A DNA stretch of 64,000 nt from Thermogemmatispora carboxidivorans. GTDB lineage: Bacteria; Chloroflexota; Ktedonobacteria; Ktedonobacterales; Ktedonobacteraceae. The stretch's first letter is position 1. Each line of letters starts with the position of its first letter. This document shows, in pieces, positions 17,256 through 26,205 of this stretch. Position numbers and translations under genes: made by a program. Below the pieces are notes generated by a model that was not told the origin of the DNA, did no database searches, and saw only the letters and a list, made by a program, of their open reading frames with translations. The stretch is taken from assembly GCF_000702505.1 (NCBI RefSeq), contig NZ_JNIM01000001.1, positions 620,001-684,000 of the forward strand, written 5' to 3'.

Positions 17256-17291
17256 GAGGCCGTGAGCACCTGTTACAGTGCTCACGGCCTC
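17256..17291 (+). other. Perfect 14-bp stem-loop between amt and gltB
   Basis: GAGGCCGTGAGCAC (17256-17269), an 8-base loop, then GTGCTCACGGCCTC (17278-17291). It has no U-tract, so it is not a classical terminator. It could end or stabilise the amt message or regulate gltB. A second, 8-bp stem (ATGGGAAC / GTTCCCAT) lies about 60 bases upstream. The rest of 17131-17579 holds no gene. Confidence 0.6.
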
Positions 17292-17579
17292 TGGCCCATG
17301 CCTGCTTCACGGGTTTCCCCTTGCCAAAAGCCATGTTCGTATGTTACACTTTTTGAACAGCGAACGCTGGTTGTTCGGCTGTATGGACCGTGACCAGGTG
17401 TCCGCGAGCCCCGCCGCTCTCCCCCGACCAATGCCGCTCATGTGTGCGCATCTGTGCGCCCTGCTATCCTGTCTATCCCGATGACCTCGGCGAGCGCTGT
17501 TTTGGTCGCCGACACAGTGTGGCTCCAACGCTGGTGCCTCCTGGTCTTCTATGCTGTCTGTTTTACAGGAGGGCAATCT

Positions 17580-20500
17580 ATGCAGCACCATGCTTCTGCT
17601 GATCCTGCATATCCGCTCTACGATGCCCGGTGGGAACATGATGCCTGCGGTACAGGCTTTATTGTACAGATTTCCGGAGAGCGCAGTCATGCGCTGGTAG
17701 AGATGGCCCTGGAGGCGCTGGCTCGCCTGACCCACAGGGGAGCCCAAGACGCCGATGCCGAGACCGGTGATGGTGCTGGTGTGCTGACCCAGTTACCGAC
17801 GGAGCTGTTCCGCGCAGAACTGGCGGCCCAGGGGATCACGCCGCCCGAGGCTCACGCTCTGGCTGTGGGTATGCTTTTCCTCCCCCCCCGTACACGCTCT
17901 CCCGAGGAGCTTGAGACAAGCCGCCAGATCATTGAGCAGACACTGGCTGAGTTGGAGATCCCGCTGTTGCTCTGGCGCCAGCCGCCGCTCGATGAGAGCG
18001 TCCTTGGCTCTCAGGCGCGCGCAACCCTGCCAACAATTTCGCAGGTTTTGCTTGCATGTCCAGACAAGCTTACCCCTGAAGCGTTCGACGCCTCCCTCTA
18101 TAATGCGCGCCGCCTGATCGAGCGTCGCTGGCTAGAGGCTGGCCTTGCCAATGCCTATGTGGCGTCGCTCTCTCGCCACACCCTGGTCTACAAGGGCCTC
18201 ATGGCGCCTGATACGCTGGCGCGTTTCTACCTCGACCTGGCCAATCCTCTCTATACCAGCGCTTTTGCTATCTTTCACCAGCGTTACAGCACCAACACCT
18301 TCCCGTCTTGGCCGCTGGCCCAGCCTTTCCGCATGCTGGCCCACAACGGCGAGATCAATACCCTGCTCGGTAACCGTAACTGGATGCGGGCGCGCGAGAA
18401 AGCTCTGACTGCCGCTCGCTGGGGGGAGAAACTGGCCGATCTGCTGCCGGTGATTCAAGAAGGGGGCAGCGATTCGGCTCAGCTTGACAACGTGCTAGAG
18501 TTCTTGACTTGTTCGGGCCGTGATCTGCTGCATAGCATGCAAATGTTGGTCCCACCGGCATGGGAGCAAATGCCCGAGCTGGATACTGCGTGGCGGGCCT
18601 GGTGCGAGTACCATGCAGGCCAGATGGAACCCTGGGATGGACCGGCGGCTTTGGTCTTCAGTGATGGGCGCTTTGTTGGCGCGGCCCTCGACCGTAACGG
18701 CCTGCGCCCGGCTCGCTATACGCTGACCTCGAACGGGCTGCTGATTCTAGCCTCTGAGGTTGGGGTGATCTCTTGTGAGCCGCATGAGGTGGTTGAGAAA
18801 GGGCGTCTGGGACCGGGACAGATGATCGCTGTGGACCTGGAACGCCATGCTGTGCTGCGTGACGAGGATATCAAGGCGCTGCTGGCTCAGCGCCAGCCGT
18901 ACGAGCAGTGGCTTGACGCCAATCTGGTACGCTTGACGCGCCTGCCGCAGGTGGTGGCCTCGGAGCTGTGTAGCAATGGAGGTAATCAGCAAGAGCCAGA
19001 TGCCGAAGCCCTGTTCCTGCGTCAGCTGCTCTTTGGTGTGACGAATGAGGATGTTGAGCTGATTCTGCGTGCGATGGTCCAGAATGCCAAAGAGCCGATC
19101 TGGAGCATGGGCGATGATACCCCGCTTGCCTCCCTCTCGCTGCGTTCCCGTTCCCTGGCCGACTACTTCCATCAGCGTTTTGCCCAGGTCACCAATCCTC
19201 CCATCGATCCTTTGCGTGAGCAGGTGGTCATGTCACTGGACTGCTATTTGGGACGGCGAGAAAGCCTGCTCAGTGAGTCCCCACGCCATGCTCATCTCAT
19301 CCACCTGGAGACACCGCTGCTGACTGAAGCCCAGCTGGAGACGCTCCGTCATCTGGAGGAGCAAGGATTTCGGGCGCGCACGCTGGAGGCCACTTTCGCC
19401 CTGGCTGAGGGACCGACAGGACTGGAGGTTGCTCTGGCGCGTTTGGAGCGCGAGGCGGTAGCAGCTGTTCAGGAAGGCATCGATCTTTTGATTCTAAGCG
19501 ATCTGGGCACAGATCTGGAGCATGCCCCTGTTCCGATGCTGCTCGCCGTCGGAGCGGTCCATCAGGAGCTGATCCGCCGGGGTCTGCGTACCTCCGTGTC
19601 GTTGATTTGTGAGACCGGCGCGGCCTGGGATATTCATCAGATCGCCTTGCTGCTCGGCTATGGAGCGGAGGCTATTATGCCTGCGGTGGCGCTGGCGACG
19701 GTGCGCGCGCTGGCCGGTGAGCGCCATCTGGAGTCGGTCACGCCCGAAGAGGCTGTTGAGCGCTACTTCCACGGAGTGGAGGAGGGCTTGCGCAAGGTCA
19801 TGGCGCGCATGGGCATCTCGACTGTGCGCAATATCATTGGGGGGGGCCAGTTCGAGATTGTGGCCCTGGAGCCTGCCCTGGTCGAGCGTTGCTTTGCTGG
19901 CTCGCCGGCTCATCCGGGGAGGATTGGACTGGAACAGATTGGGCGCCAGCTGATCGAACACCATCAGAAGCTGGCCCAACCGGCTGAGCAGCCTGTGATG
20001 GCTTCGCGTGCGGCTGCCGGTGCCGGCGCGGCTCATCAGCGGCGCAAGCTACCCGAGGCCGGCTACTATCGCTATCGCCGCGATGCTGAGTATCACGCCT
20101 TCAACCCGCTAGTGGTGCGTGCTCTGCAAAAAGTGGCTCAGAGTGGCGATCCCGAAGACTATCGCCGCTTTACTGAGCTGATCTATGGCCGTCCGCCCAC
20201 CAACATCCGGGATTTGCTCAGCTTCGTGCCACGCCAACCCATTCCCATTGAAGAAGTTGAGCCGGTCGAGGCGATTCGGACCCGCTTCGTGGTCTCGGCG
20301 ATGTCGCTGGGGGCACTCAGTCCCGAGGCCCATCGTACCATTGCCGCTGCCATGAACAGCATTGGTGGGCGCAACAACACGGGTGAGGGTGGAGAAGATC
20401 CCGATTGGTACTACGAGCTATTGGAGGGCCACCCGGTCAGCAGCAAGATCAAGCAGGTGGCTTCGGCGCGCTTCGGTGTAACCACCGAGTATCTGGTGCG

Positions 20501-22151
20501 CGCCGAGGAGCTGGAGATCAAGATGGCCCAGGGTTCGAAGCCGGGTGAGGGCGGCCAGCTTCCGCCTAACAAGGTCACGCCCTTCATCGCACGCCTGCGT
20601 CATACGGCACCGGGCGTGCCCTTGATCTCGCCACCGCCCCATCACGATATCTATAGCATCGAGGATCTGGCTCAGCTGATCTACGATCTGCGTCAGGTCA
20701 ACCCGCGGGCGCGCATTGGCGTCAAGCTCGTGTCGAGCAAGGGTGTAGGAACCATTGCAGCCGGCGTGGCCAAGGCCCATGCCAACTATATCCATATTGC
20801 TGGCCACGATGGCGGCACCGGAGCCTCGCCGTTCCAGTCGATCAAGCATGCTGGTATCCCCTGGGAGCTGGGCCTGGCCGAGACACAGCAGACCCTGGTA
20901 CGCAACGGCCTGCGCAACCGTGTGCGGGTGCGCGTTGACGGCGGCCTCAAGACGGGGCGCGACGTAGTCATCGCGGCCATGCTGGGGGCCGATGAATTTG
21001 GGTTTGGCACTGCCATCATGGTCTCGCTTGGCTGCGACATGGCGCGTCAATGTCATCTGAACACCTGTCCGGCAGGCATAGCTACCCAACGTGAGGATCT
21101 GCGCGCAAAATACACAGGCCGACCGGAGATGGTCGTCAATTATCTGACCTTGCTGGCCCAGGAGGTGCGTGAAATCCTGGCTCAGCTAGGCGTGCGGCGC
21201 CTCGACGAGATCATCGGGCGGGCCGATTTGCTGCAATGTCCCGAAGAGGTGCGCATCGAACTGGCGCCTGTCCTGGCGACGCCGACGGGCAGCTTTGTGG
21301 CTCCAGCGCCACCGCCGCCGGGCTCGCAGGTGGCGGCCCAGATCCTCAGCGAGGCCGAGCAGGCGCTGAATGGAGAGCGCAGCGTCTTTACGCAGCATAG
21401 CATCCAGAACGCCGATCGCACGGTCGGGGCCAGTCTGGCGGGAGAGATCGCGCGGCGCTATGGCAATCAGGGGCTGCCGGGCGTGAGCGTCACCTGCACC
21501 TTCCACGGCTCGGCGGGACAGAGCTTCGGCGCCTTCTGCGTGCCTGGCATGCGCCTGATCCTCAACGGCGAGGCCAACGACTATGTGGGCAAGGGCATGA
21601 CCGGCGGCCAGATTGTGATCATGCCGCCGCCGGCGGCGCGCTATCCTGCCCATAAGAATATCATTATGGGCAATGCGGTTCTCTATGGAGCCACTGGCGG
21701 CCAGCTCTTCGCCGCTGGCTGCGCGGGCGAGCGCTTTGCCGTGCGTAACAGCGGGGCCCTGGCTGTGGTGGAGGGTGTGGGAGCCCATGCCTGTGAGTAC
21801 ATGACTGGCGGCATGGTCGTGGTGCTTGGCAGCACGGGCATCAACTTTGGCGCCGGTATGTCCGCCGGTGTGGCCTATGTCCTTGATACCGAGGGCGTCT
21901 TCCCGCCGCGTTGCAATACCGAACTGGTCGAGCTGCAGCGCATCAGCGACCCTGATGAGGCGGAGGCGCTGCGCAAGCTGATCGTGCTCCATCGCAAGAA
22001 GACCCATAGCTGGCGCGCGGCCCAGATCCTGGCTGAGTGGGACCATATGCAGCGCTTCTTCTGGCGTGTGGCGCCGCGCGAGCGTGTACAGACGGCGCGC
22101 GATTTCCTGGGAGCCTATCCCGAGGAGAAACGCGACGCCGTAGGAAGCTAG
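17580..22151 (+). CDS. gltB: Glutamate synthase large subunit
   Basis: Transfers the amide nitrogen of glutamine to 2-oxoglutarate, giving two glutamates. Started at the ATG at 17580 behind AGGAGGG, it has 1523 residues. The N-terminal Ntn glutaminase domain has its nucleophile at Cys23 (WEHDACGTGF), so the first 22 residues are a propeptide to be cleaved. The central domain is followed by the FMN-binding barrel (GEGGEDPDWYYE, KPGEGGQLPP). The 3Fe-4S cysteines are in CDMARQCHLNTCP near residues 1150-1165, and the C-terminal GXGXG beta-helix domain follows. In-frame starts further upstream would add 46 residues without support. No gltD small subunit is present nearby. Ammonium uptake (amt) and glutamate synthesis being neighbours fits a nitrogen-assimilation block. 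Confidence 0.96.
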   Translation: MQHHASADPAYPLYDARWEHDACGTGFIVQISGERSHALVEMALEALARLTHRGAQDADAETGDGAGVLTQLPTELFRAELAAQGITPPEAHALAVGMLFLPPRTRSPEELETSRQIIEQTLAELEIPLLLWRQPPLDESVLGSQARATLPTISQVLLACPDKLTPEAFDASLYNARRLIERRWLEAGLANAYVASLSRHTLVYKGLMAPDTLARFYLDLANPLYTSAFAIFHQRYSTNTFPSWPLAQPFRMLAHNGEINTLLGNRNWMRAREKALTAARWGEKLADLLPVIQEGGSDSAQLDNVLEFLTCSGRDLLHSMQMLVPPAWEQMPELDTAWRAWCEYHAGQMEPWDGPAALVFSDGRFVGAALDRNGLRPARYTLTSNGLLILASEVGVISCEPHEVVEKGRLGPGQMIAVDLERHAVLRDEDIKALLAQRQPYEQWLDANLVRLTRLPQVVASELCSNGGNQQEPDAEALFLRQLLFGVTNEDVELILRAMVQNAKEPIWSMGDDTPLASLSLRSRSLADYFHQRFAQVTNPPIDPLREQVVMSLDCYLGRRESLLSESPRHAHLIHLETPLLTEAQLETLRHLEEQGFRARTLEATFALAEGPTGLEVALARLEREAVAAVQEGIDLLILSDLGTDLEHAPVPMLLAVGAVHQELIRRGLRTSVSLICETGAAWDIHQIALLLGYGAEAIMPAVALATVRALAGERHLESVTPEEAVERYFHGVEEGLRKVMARMGISTVRNIIGGGQFEIVALEPALVERCFAGSPAHPGRIGLEQIGRQLIEHHQKLAQPAEQPVMASRAAAGAGAAHQRRKLPEAGYYRYRRDAEYHAFNPLVVRALQKVAQSGDPEDYRRFTELIYGRPPTNIRDLLSFVPRQPIPIEEVEPVEAIRTRFVVSAMSLGALSPEAHRTIAAAMNSIGGRNNTGEGGEDPDWYYELLEGHPVSSKIKQVASARFGVTTEYLVRAEELEIKMAQGSKPGEGGQLPPNKVTPFIARLRHTAPGVPLISPPPHHDIYSIEDLAQLIYDLRQVNPRARIGVKLVSSKGVGTIAAGVAKAHANYIHIAGHDGGTGASPFQSIKHAGIPWELGLAETQQTLVRNGLRNRVRVRVDGGLKTGRDVVIAAMLGADEFGFGTAIMVSLGCDMARQCHLNTCPAGIATQREDLRAKYTGRPEMVVNYLTLLAQEVREILAQLGVRRLDEIIGRADLLQCPEEVRIELAPVLATPTGSFVAPAPPPPGSQVAAQILSEAEQALNGERSVFTQHSIQNADRTVGASLAGEIARRYGNQGLPGVSVTCTFHGSAGQSFGAFCVPGMRLILNGEANDYVGKGMTGGQIVIMPPPAARYPAHKNIIMGNAVLYGATGGQLFAAGCAGERFAVRNSGALAVVEGVGAHACEYMTGGMVVVLGSTGINFGAGMSAGVAYVLDTEGVFPPRCNTELVELQRISDPDEAEALRKLIVLHRKKTHSWRAAQILAEWDHMQRFFWRVAPRERVQTARDFLGAYPEEKRDAVGS

Positions 22152-22158
22152 CAGCGTG

Positions 22159-22187
22159 AAGGGCCACCGCTCTCGGTGGCCCTTTTA
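22159..22187 (+). terminator. Intrinsic terminator of gltB
   Basis: GGGCCACCG (22161-22169), a 4-base loop, CGGTGGCCC (22174-22182), then TTTT, eight bases after the gltB stop. A textbook rho-independent terminator. Confidence 0.92.
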
Positions 22188-22238
22188 CTGCTGATGCTCG
22201 ATCCTGTCCTGCTGACCACAACCGAACCGCCACGGCGA

Positions 22239-23888
22239 CTATGGCCCGCTGCGGCGATGCTGGCGACTCAGCACCTGCTCTTTCAGGCAGCATGAGGCGA
22301 GCAGAGTCAAGAGGCTGATGAGGGCACTGGCGACGAAAGCCTGATGCAGGCTCTGCGCCAGCCCACTTTTCACGGCAGTGAGCAGGGCTGCGTAGGCGCG
22401 CAGGCCCTGTGGTCCGTAGGCGGCGAAGGCAGCGCGAATCCGCAGCAGGGTGTTACCGGGCGCGAGCAAGACCAGCGGATCATCGAAGATGCTGATGAGG
22501 CGCTCAGGCAGGGCTGTGCGCAGCGCCGCCGGCAGAGCGGCGTGAAAAGCCGGGACGTAGCTGGAGGTGACGATGCCTCCCAGAACAGCCAGACTGATGG
22601 TCCCTCCGAGCTGGCGGAAGAAAGCCAGTGCCGCCGTCGCCTGGCCGAGCTTATCCGGCAGCGCATTCTGCACAGCCGTCGTATAGACGGCCTGACCCGC
22701 TCCCATACCAAGCCCCAGCACCAGCATGGCCATCAGAGCATCCACCCACTGTGAACCCATGTTCAAGCGTAGCAGCAGCAGTGCGCCCAGCAGGGCGAGC
22801 GCGGCCCCGGCGACCGCCTGCCATTTGTAGCGGCCTGTCAGGGAGAGCGATAGCCCGGTGGTCACCGCGCCGACGATGGCGGCCAGCGCCAGCGGGATAA
22901 CCACCAGGCCGCTGTTAGTCGCCGAGCTGCCAATGACACCCTGGATGAAGAGCGGGAGGTAGTAGGCGCTGCCCATGAGGGCAATATTGAGGCTGATCGT
23001 TACCAGCGAGGCGATGCCGAAAACGCGCGGGCTGCGGCGAAAAAGGCCTGGCTCAAAGATCGGTTCCAGCCCGCGGCGCTCCAGAGAAGCGGCGTAGAGC
23101 ACAAGGACGGTCAGGAAAAGGGCAGCTCCTGCCAATAGGGCGAGGATCTGCGGCGAGAGCCAGGCGTACTGGTTGCCGGCCCAGGAGAAGGCGAGCAGCA
23201 GTGGCGCCGTGCCCAGTCCCACGAGCAGGGCACCGCCATAGTCGATAAAGACCCGCTCTACCCGTGGTCGCAGCGGAGGCATCAGCCAGAGGAGCATGAT
23301 CAGGGCCAGGCAGCCGATGGGTAGATTGACATAGAAGATCCAGCGCCAGGAAAAGTGGTCAGTCAGCCAGCCGCCGGCCAGCGGCCCCACGATGGCGGCC
23401 AGCGCGTAGATGCTCCCAGTCAGGCCCATCCATTTCCCACGCTCGCGTGGCGGAAAGAGGTCGCCGATCGCTGCGGAGGCAATGGGCTGAAGACCGCCGG
23501 CACCAATGCCTTGAAGGGCGCGGAAGACAATCAACTGCGCCATTGACCGCGCCAGCCCGCTGAAGGCCGAACCGATCAGAAACACTCCAATGCTAAAGAG
23601 AAAGATGAGCTTACGCCCCAATAGATCGGAAAGCTTCCCGTAGATGGGAATGGTGACCGTTGACGTCAGCAGGTAGGCGATACCAACCCAGGCGAGATCG
23701 GTGAAACCTTGAAGATCGGCGGCAATGTGCGGCAGCGCGGTGGCTACAATAGTCTGATCCAGCGTGGCCAGGAAGAGAATCAGCAGAATACCGCCGATGG
23801 TGGCGAGCGTTTGACGACGGCTGTAGACTACAAGATCCTCCTGCTGCGCCGGGGATGGCGGTAGCGGCTGCTCCAGTTCAGGCTGCAT
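22239..23888 (-). CDS. DHA2-family (14-TM) multidrug exporter, MFS
   Basis: A 549-residue major facilitator with about 14 hydrophobic helices. Family marks are LDQTIVATALPHI in helix 1 (motif D1 of the DHA2 drug:H+ antiporters), YGKLSDLLGRK in loop 2-3, FRALQGIGAGG, and the antiporter motif C-like GPLAGGWLTDHFSWRWIFYVNLPIG. It probably exports amphiphilic toxic compounds using the proton gradient. It lies ~100 bp downstream of a TetR-type repressor gene on the same strand, a common repressor-pump arrangement. AAAGG precedes the ATG at 23888. Substrate is unknown. Confidence 0.93.
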   Translation of the reverse strand: MQPELEQPLPPSPAQQEDLVVYSRRQTLATIGGILLILFLATLDQTIVATALPHIAADLQGFTDLAWVGIAYLLTSTVTIPIYGKLSDLLGRKLIFLFSIGVFLIGSAFSGLARSMAQLIVFRALQGIGAGGLQPIASAAIGDLFPPRERGKWMGLTGSIYALAAIVGPLAGGWLTDHFSWRWIFYVNLPIGCLALIMLLWLMPPLRPRVERVFIDYGGALLVGLGTAPLLLAFSWAGNQYAWLSPQILALLAGAALFLTVLVLYAASLERRGLEPIFEPGLFRRSPRVFGIASLVTISLNIALMGSAYYLPLFIQGVIGSSATNSGLVVIPLALAAIVGAVTTGLSLSLTGRYKWQAVAGAALALLGALLLLRLNMGSQWVDALMAMLVLGLGMGAGQAVYTTAVQNALPDKLGQATAALAFFRQLGGTISLAVLGGIVTSSYVPAFHAALPAALRTALPERLISIFDDPLVLLAPGNTLLRIRAAFAAYGPQGLRAYAALLTAVKSGLAQSLHQAFVASALISLLTLLASCCLKEQVLSRQHRRSGP

Positions 23889-23985
23889 AGTGGTAAGCCT
23901 TTCTCTACTTACATCAGGACATCAGGACATACGATTTTAGGTGTTGCCAAGACACCGGCGAGATCTGCCGACCTGATAACGATGC

Positions 23986-24606
23986 TCAGGGCTTCAGGAT
24001 ACGCAGCATCCGCTCGATGGAAGGCTGGACCTCGCTGTAGTCATCCATGAACCAGGCGCCCGTTGCCAGGCCCTGAAGCAGCGACCCGTAGAGCAGCGTC
24101 AGCTCTTCGGGGTCTGCCAGGACCACCTGGCCGGCCTGCTGGCCCTCAACGATCAGCTCGCGAAAGAAAGTGTACGACTCACGGACGTAGCGTCGTGCCA
24201 GCGCTCTGATCTCTTCAGGTACAGCCTCACTGATCAGCGTGTGCAGGACGACATGGACATAGGCCGGTCGGCGACGCATGCCTTCCCACATGTAGGCTGT
24301 CAGACGATAGAGCTTCTCCCAGGGTGTGCCTGGCTGCTCGCGTAGCTCCTGCAGGCCAGTCAAGACCTGATCCAGAGCGTTGGCGATCACTGCTCTCAAA
24401 AGCTCTTCCTTACTGGCAAAGTAGCGATAGATCAGACCCTGACTGATCCCGCTGGCTGCGGCGATATCGCTGATGCGGGCCTCCGCCAGCCCTTTGCGCG
24501 CGAAGATCTCCGCGGCCACATTGAGGATCTGGCGACGGCGTTCATCGCGTATCTGTTGATTGGCTTGCTCGCTGCGTGGCATTGGCTGATCCTGCCAGGT
24601 AGTCAT
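23986..24606 (-). CDS. TetR/AcrR-family regulator
   Basis: A 206-residue TetR-type repressor. The N-terminal helix-turn-helix (about residues 20-66) shows RRRQILNVAAEIFARKGL and ISDIAAASGISQGLIYRYF, with the canonical YxYF recognition-helix end. The C-terminal ligand-binding domain is helical. I start at the ATG at 24606; the ATG eight codons later is also possible, and one 18 codons upstream is less likely. It precedes the DHA2 exporter in the same direction. A perfect 18-bp palindrome sits 74 bases upstream, a probable autoregulatory operator, so the pair is likely induced when an exporter substrate binds the repressor. Confidence 0.92.
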   Translation of the reverse strand: MTTWQDQPMPRSEQANQQIRDERRRQILNVAAEIFARKGLAEARISDIAAASGISQGLIYRYFASKEELLRAVIANALDQVLTGLQELREQPGTPWEKLYRLTAYMWEGMRRRPAYVHVVLHTLISEAVPEEIRALARRYVRESYTFFRELIVEGQQAGQVVLADPEELTLLYGSLLQGLATGAWFMDDYSEVQPSIERMLRILKP

Positions 24607-24679
24607 ACTGTGCTCGTGTACTGTGCTCGTAGTAGCCCTGATCTCAACTCGGCCCAGCACGAGCTCGCCGCTGGATTAT

Positions 24680-24697
24680 TGAATGATTAATCATTCA
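24680..24697. promoter_or_regulatory. Probable TetR operator (18-bp perfect palindrome)
   Basis: TGAATGATTAATCATTCA is a perfect inverted repeat in an AT-rich spot of the spacer between the tetR start and the murA end. Position, length and symmetry fit a TetR-dimer operator. Confidence 0.75.
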
Positions 24698-24837
24698 TTG
24701 AACACATTGGAAAGTATAGCCTCCTTGCTGACCTCCGTCAAGAGGGCAGGGAGAGAAGGAGGTGGGAGCCGGTCAGGGTGGTGGCCGAGGCAAGGAGGCA
24801 GGAGCGAAAGAGAGAGTCAGAGAGGGACAGGCGGAAG

Positions 24838-26205
24838 CTAAGCGAGAGCGTCCAGCGAGTCATCTTCTGCTGAGGGGTGGATCACCTCAAGTTGGGCCCC
24901 GAGGACGCGCAGCTTCTCATCCAGACGCTCATAGCCACGTTCGATATGCTCCACGCCATGCACCTCAGAGGTTCCTTCGGCGCAGAGGGCGGCCAGAATA
25001 TAAGAGCAGCCGGCGCGGATATCGGGGATATCCAGGCGGGCGGCGCTCAGGGGTGTGGGGCCGCGAACCACGCAACTATGCAAATACTGCTTTTCGCGGA
25101 AGCGGCAAGGCACTTCTCCCAGGCACTTGGTATAGAGGCCGATATGGGCTCCCATTGTTTTAAGGGCGTGGGTATAGCCAAAGCGGTCCTCATAGATCGT
25201 CTCATGCACCACTGAAATCCCGTCGGCCTGGGTCAGCAGAATAGTAAAGGGCTGTTGCCAATCTGTCATAAAGCCTGGGTGGACATCCGTCTCCAGAGCG
25301 ATGGGAGGCAGAGGGCGGTCATCCCCAATAAAGCGAATGCCCTCATCCTCCACCTCAAAGCGCAGGCCCATCTTCGACAGCGTATTCAAGAAAGTCAGCA
25401 GCGTATCCTGCTGGGCCCCGCGCAGATAAATATCGCCTTTCGTCAGATAGGCAGCGATGGCCAGTGACACGGCCTCATTGCGATCGCTCAAGAGCGTATG
25501 GCGGGCGCCGCGTAGGCGCTGGACCCCTTCGATAACGATCCGGCGGTCCACCTTCTGCTCGATAATCGCGCCCATTTTCTGCAAGAACTTGATCAGATCG
25601 ATGATCTCCGGTTCGAGGGCAGCGTTCTCAATGATCGTCACGCCGCGGGCCAGCGAAGCCGTAATCAAAAAGTTCTCGGTGGCCATCACGCTGGGAAAAG
25701 GCAAGTGGATCGTGGCCCCGTGGAGGCCGTGAGGAGCGCTCATATAGTAGCGTCCGCCCAGCTCCACGATGGTTGCGCCCATCTGCTGCAGGCCATTGAG
25801 ATGGAAATCGATCGGGCGGGCCCCGATCCGGTCGCCGCCGGGGAGAGGGATATCGGCCTCGCCGCAGCGATGCAGCAGAGGACCGACCGTCAGGATCGCC
25901 ATCCGATTCAGGCCGCCAATGGTCGCGGAGACTGAAGTTGAGTGGATCGCCGGGGTTCGGATCGTGAGCATATGCTCTTGTTCATTGAGCCTCACCTCTG
26001 AACCCATATCCTGGCAGAGACTGAGAGTCAGATAGAGATCGCCGATGAGAGGCACATTGCGCAGCGTGCAGGGTTCCTCGCTCAACAGCGAAGCGATGGT
26101 CATCTTGGTGACAGCATTCTTGGCGCCGCTGACCGTGACCTCGCCGTGGAGGGGAGTTCCGCCGCGGATCAGATAATAGGGAGCAGCCTTTGCGATGTCC
26201 GTCAT
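24838..26205 (-). CDS. murA: UDP-N-acetylglucosamine 1-carboxyvinyltransferase with Asp at the fosfomycin site
   Basis: Transfers enolpyruvate from PEP to UDP-GlcNAc, the first committed step of peptidoglycan synthesis. The 455-residue protein keeps the Lys-Asn pair (SGAKNAV, residues 27-31), the Asp of TDWQQPF and the Arg of DIRAG. The catalytic loop reads PGGDRIGARP, with Asp125 where most MurA enzymes have the Cys that fosfomycin alkylates. Cys-to-Asp MurA (as in mycobacteria and chlamydiae) is active and fosfomycin-insensitive, so intrinsic resistance is predicted. The flanking NRMAIL segment is also atypical, so a MurA-like paralogue cannot be fully excluded. Its start overlaps the flavoprotein stop by four bases, indicating an operon. 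Confidence 0.92.
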   Translation of the reverse strand: MTDIAKAAPYYLIRGGTPLHGEVTVSGAKNAVTKMTIASLLSEEPCTLRNVPLIGDLYLTLSLCQDMGSEVRLNEQEHMLTIRTPAIHSTSVSATIGGLNRMAILTVGPLLHRCGEADIPLPGGDRIGARPIDFHLNGLQQMGATIVELGGRYYMSAPHGLHGATIHLPFPSVMATENFLITASLARGVTIIENAALEPEIIDLIKFLQKMGAIIEQKVDRRIVIEGVQRLRGARHTLLSDRNEAVSLAIAAYLTKGDIYLRGAQQDTLLTFLNTLSKMGLRFEVEDEGIRFIGDDRPLPPIALETDVHPGFMTDWQQPFTILLTQADGISVVHETIYEDRFGYTHALKTMGAHIGLYTKCLGEVPCRFREKQYLHSCVVRGPTPLSAARLDIPDIRAGCSYILAALCAEGTSEVHGVEHIERGYERLDEKLRVLGAQLEVIHPSAEDDSLDALA

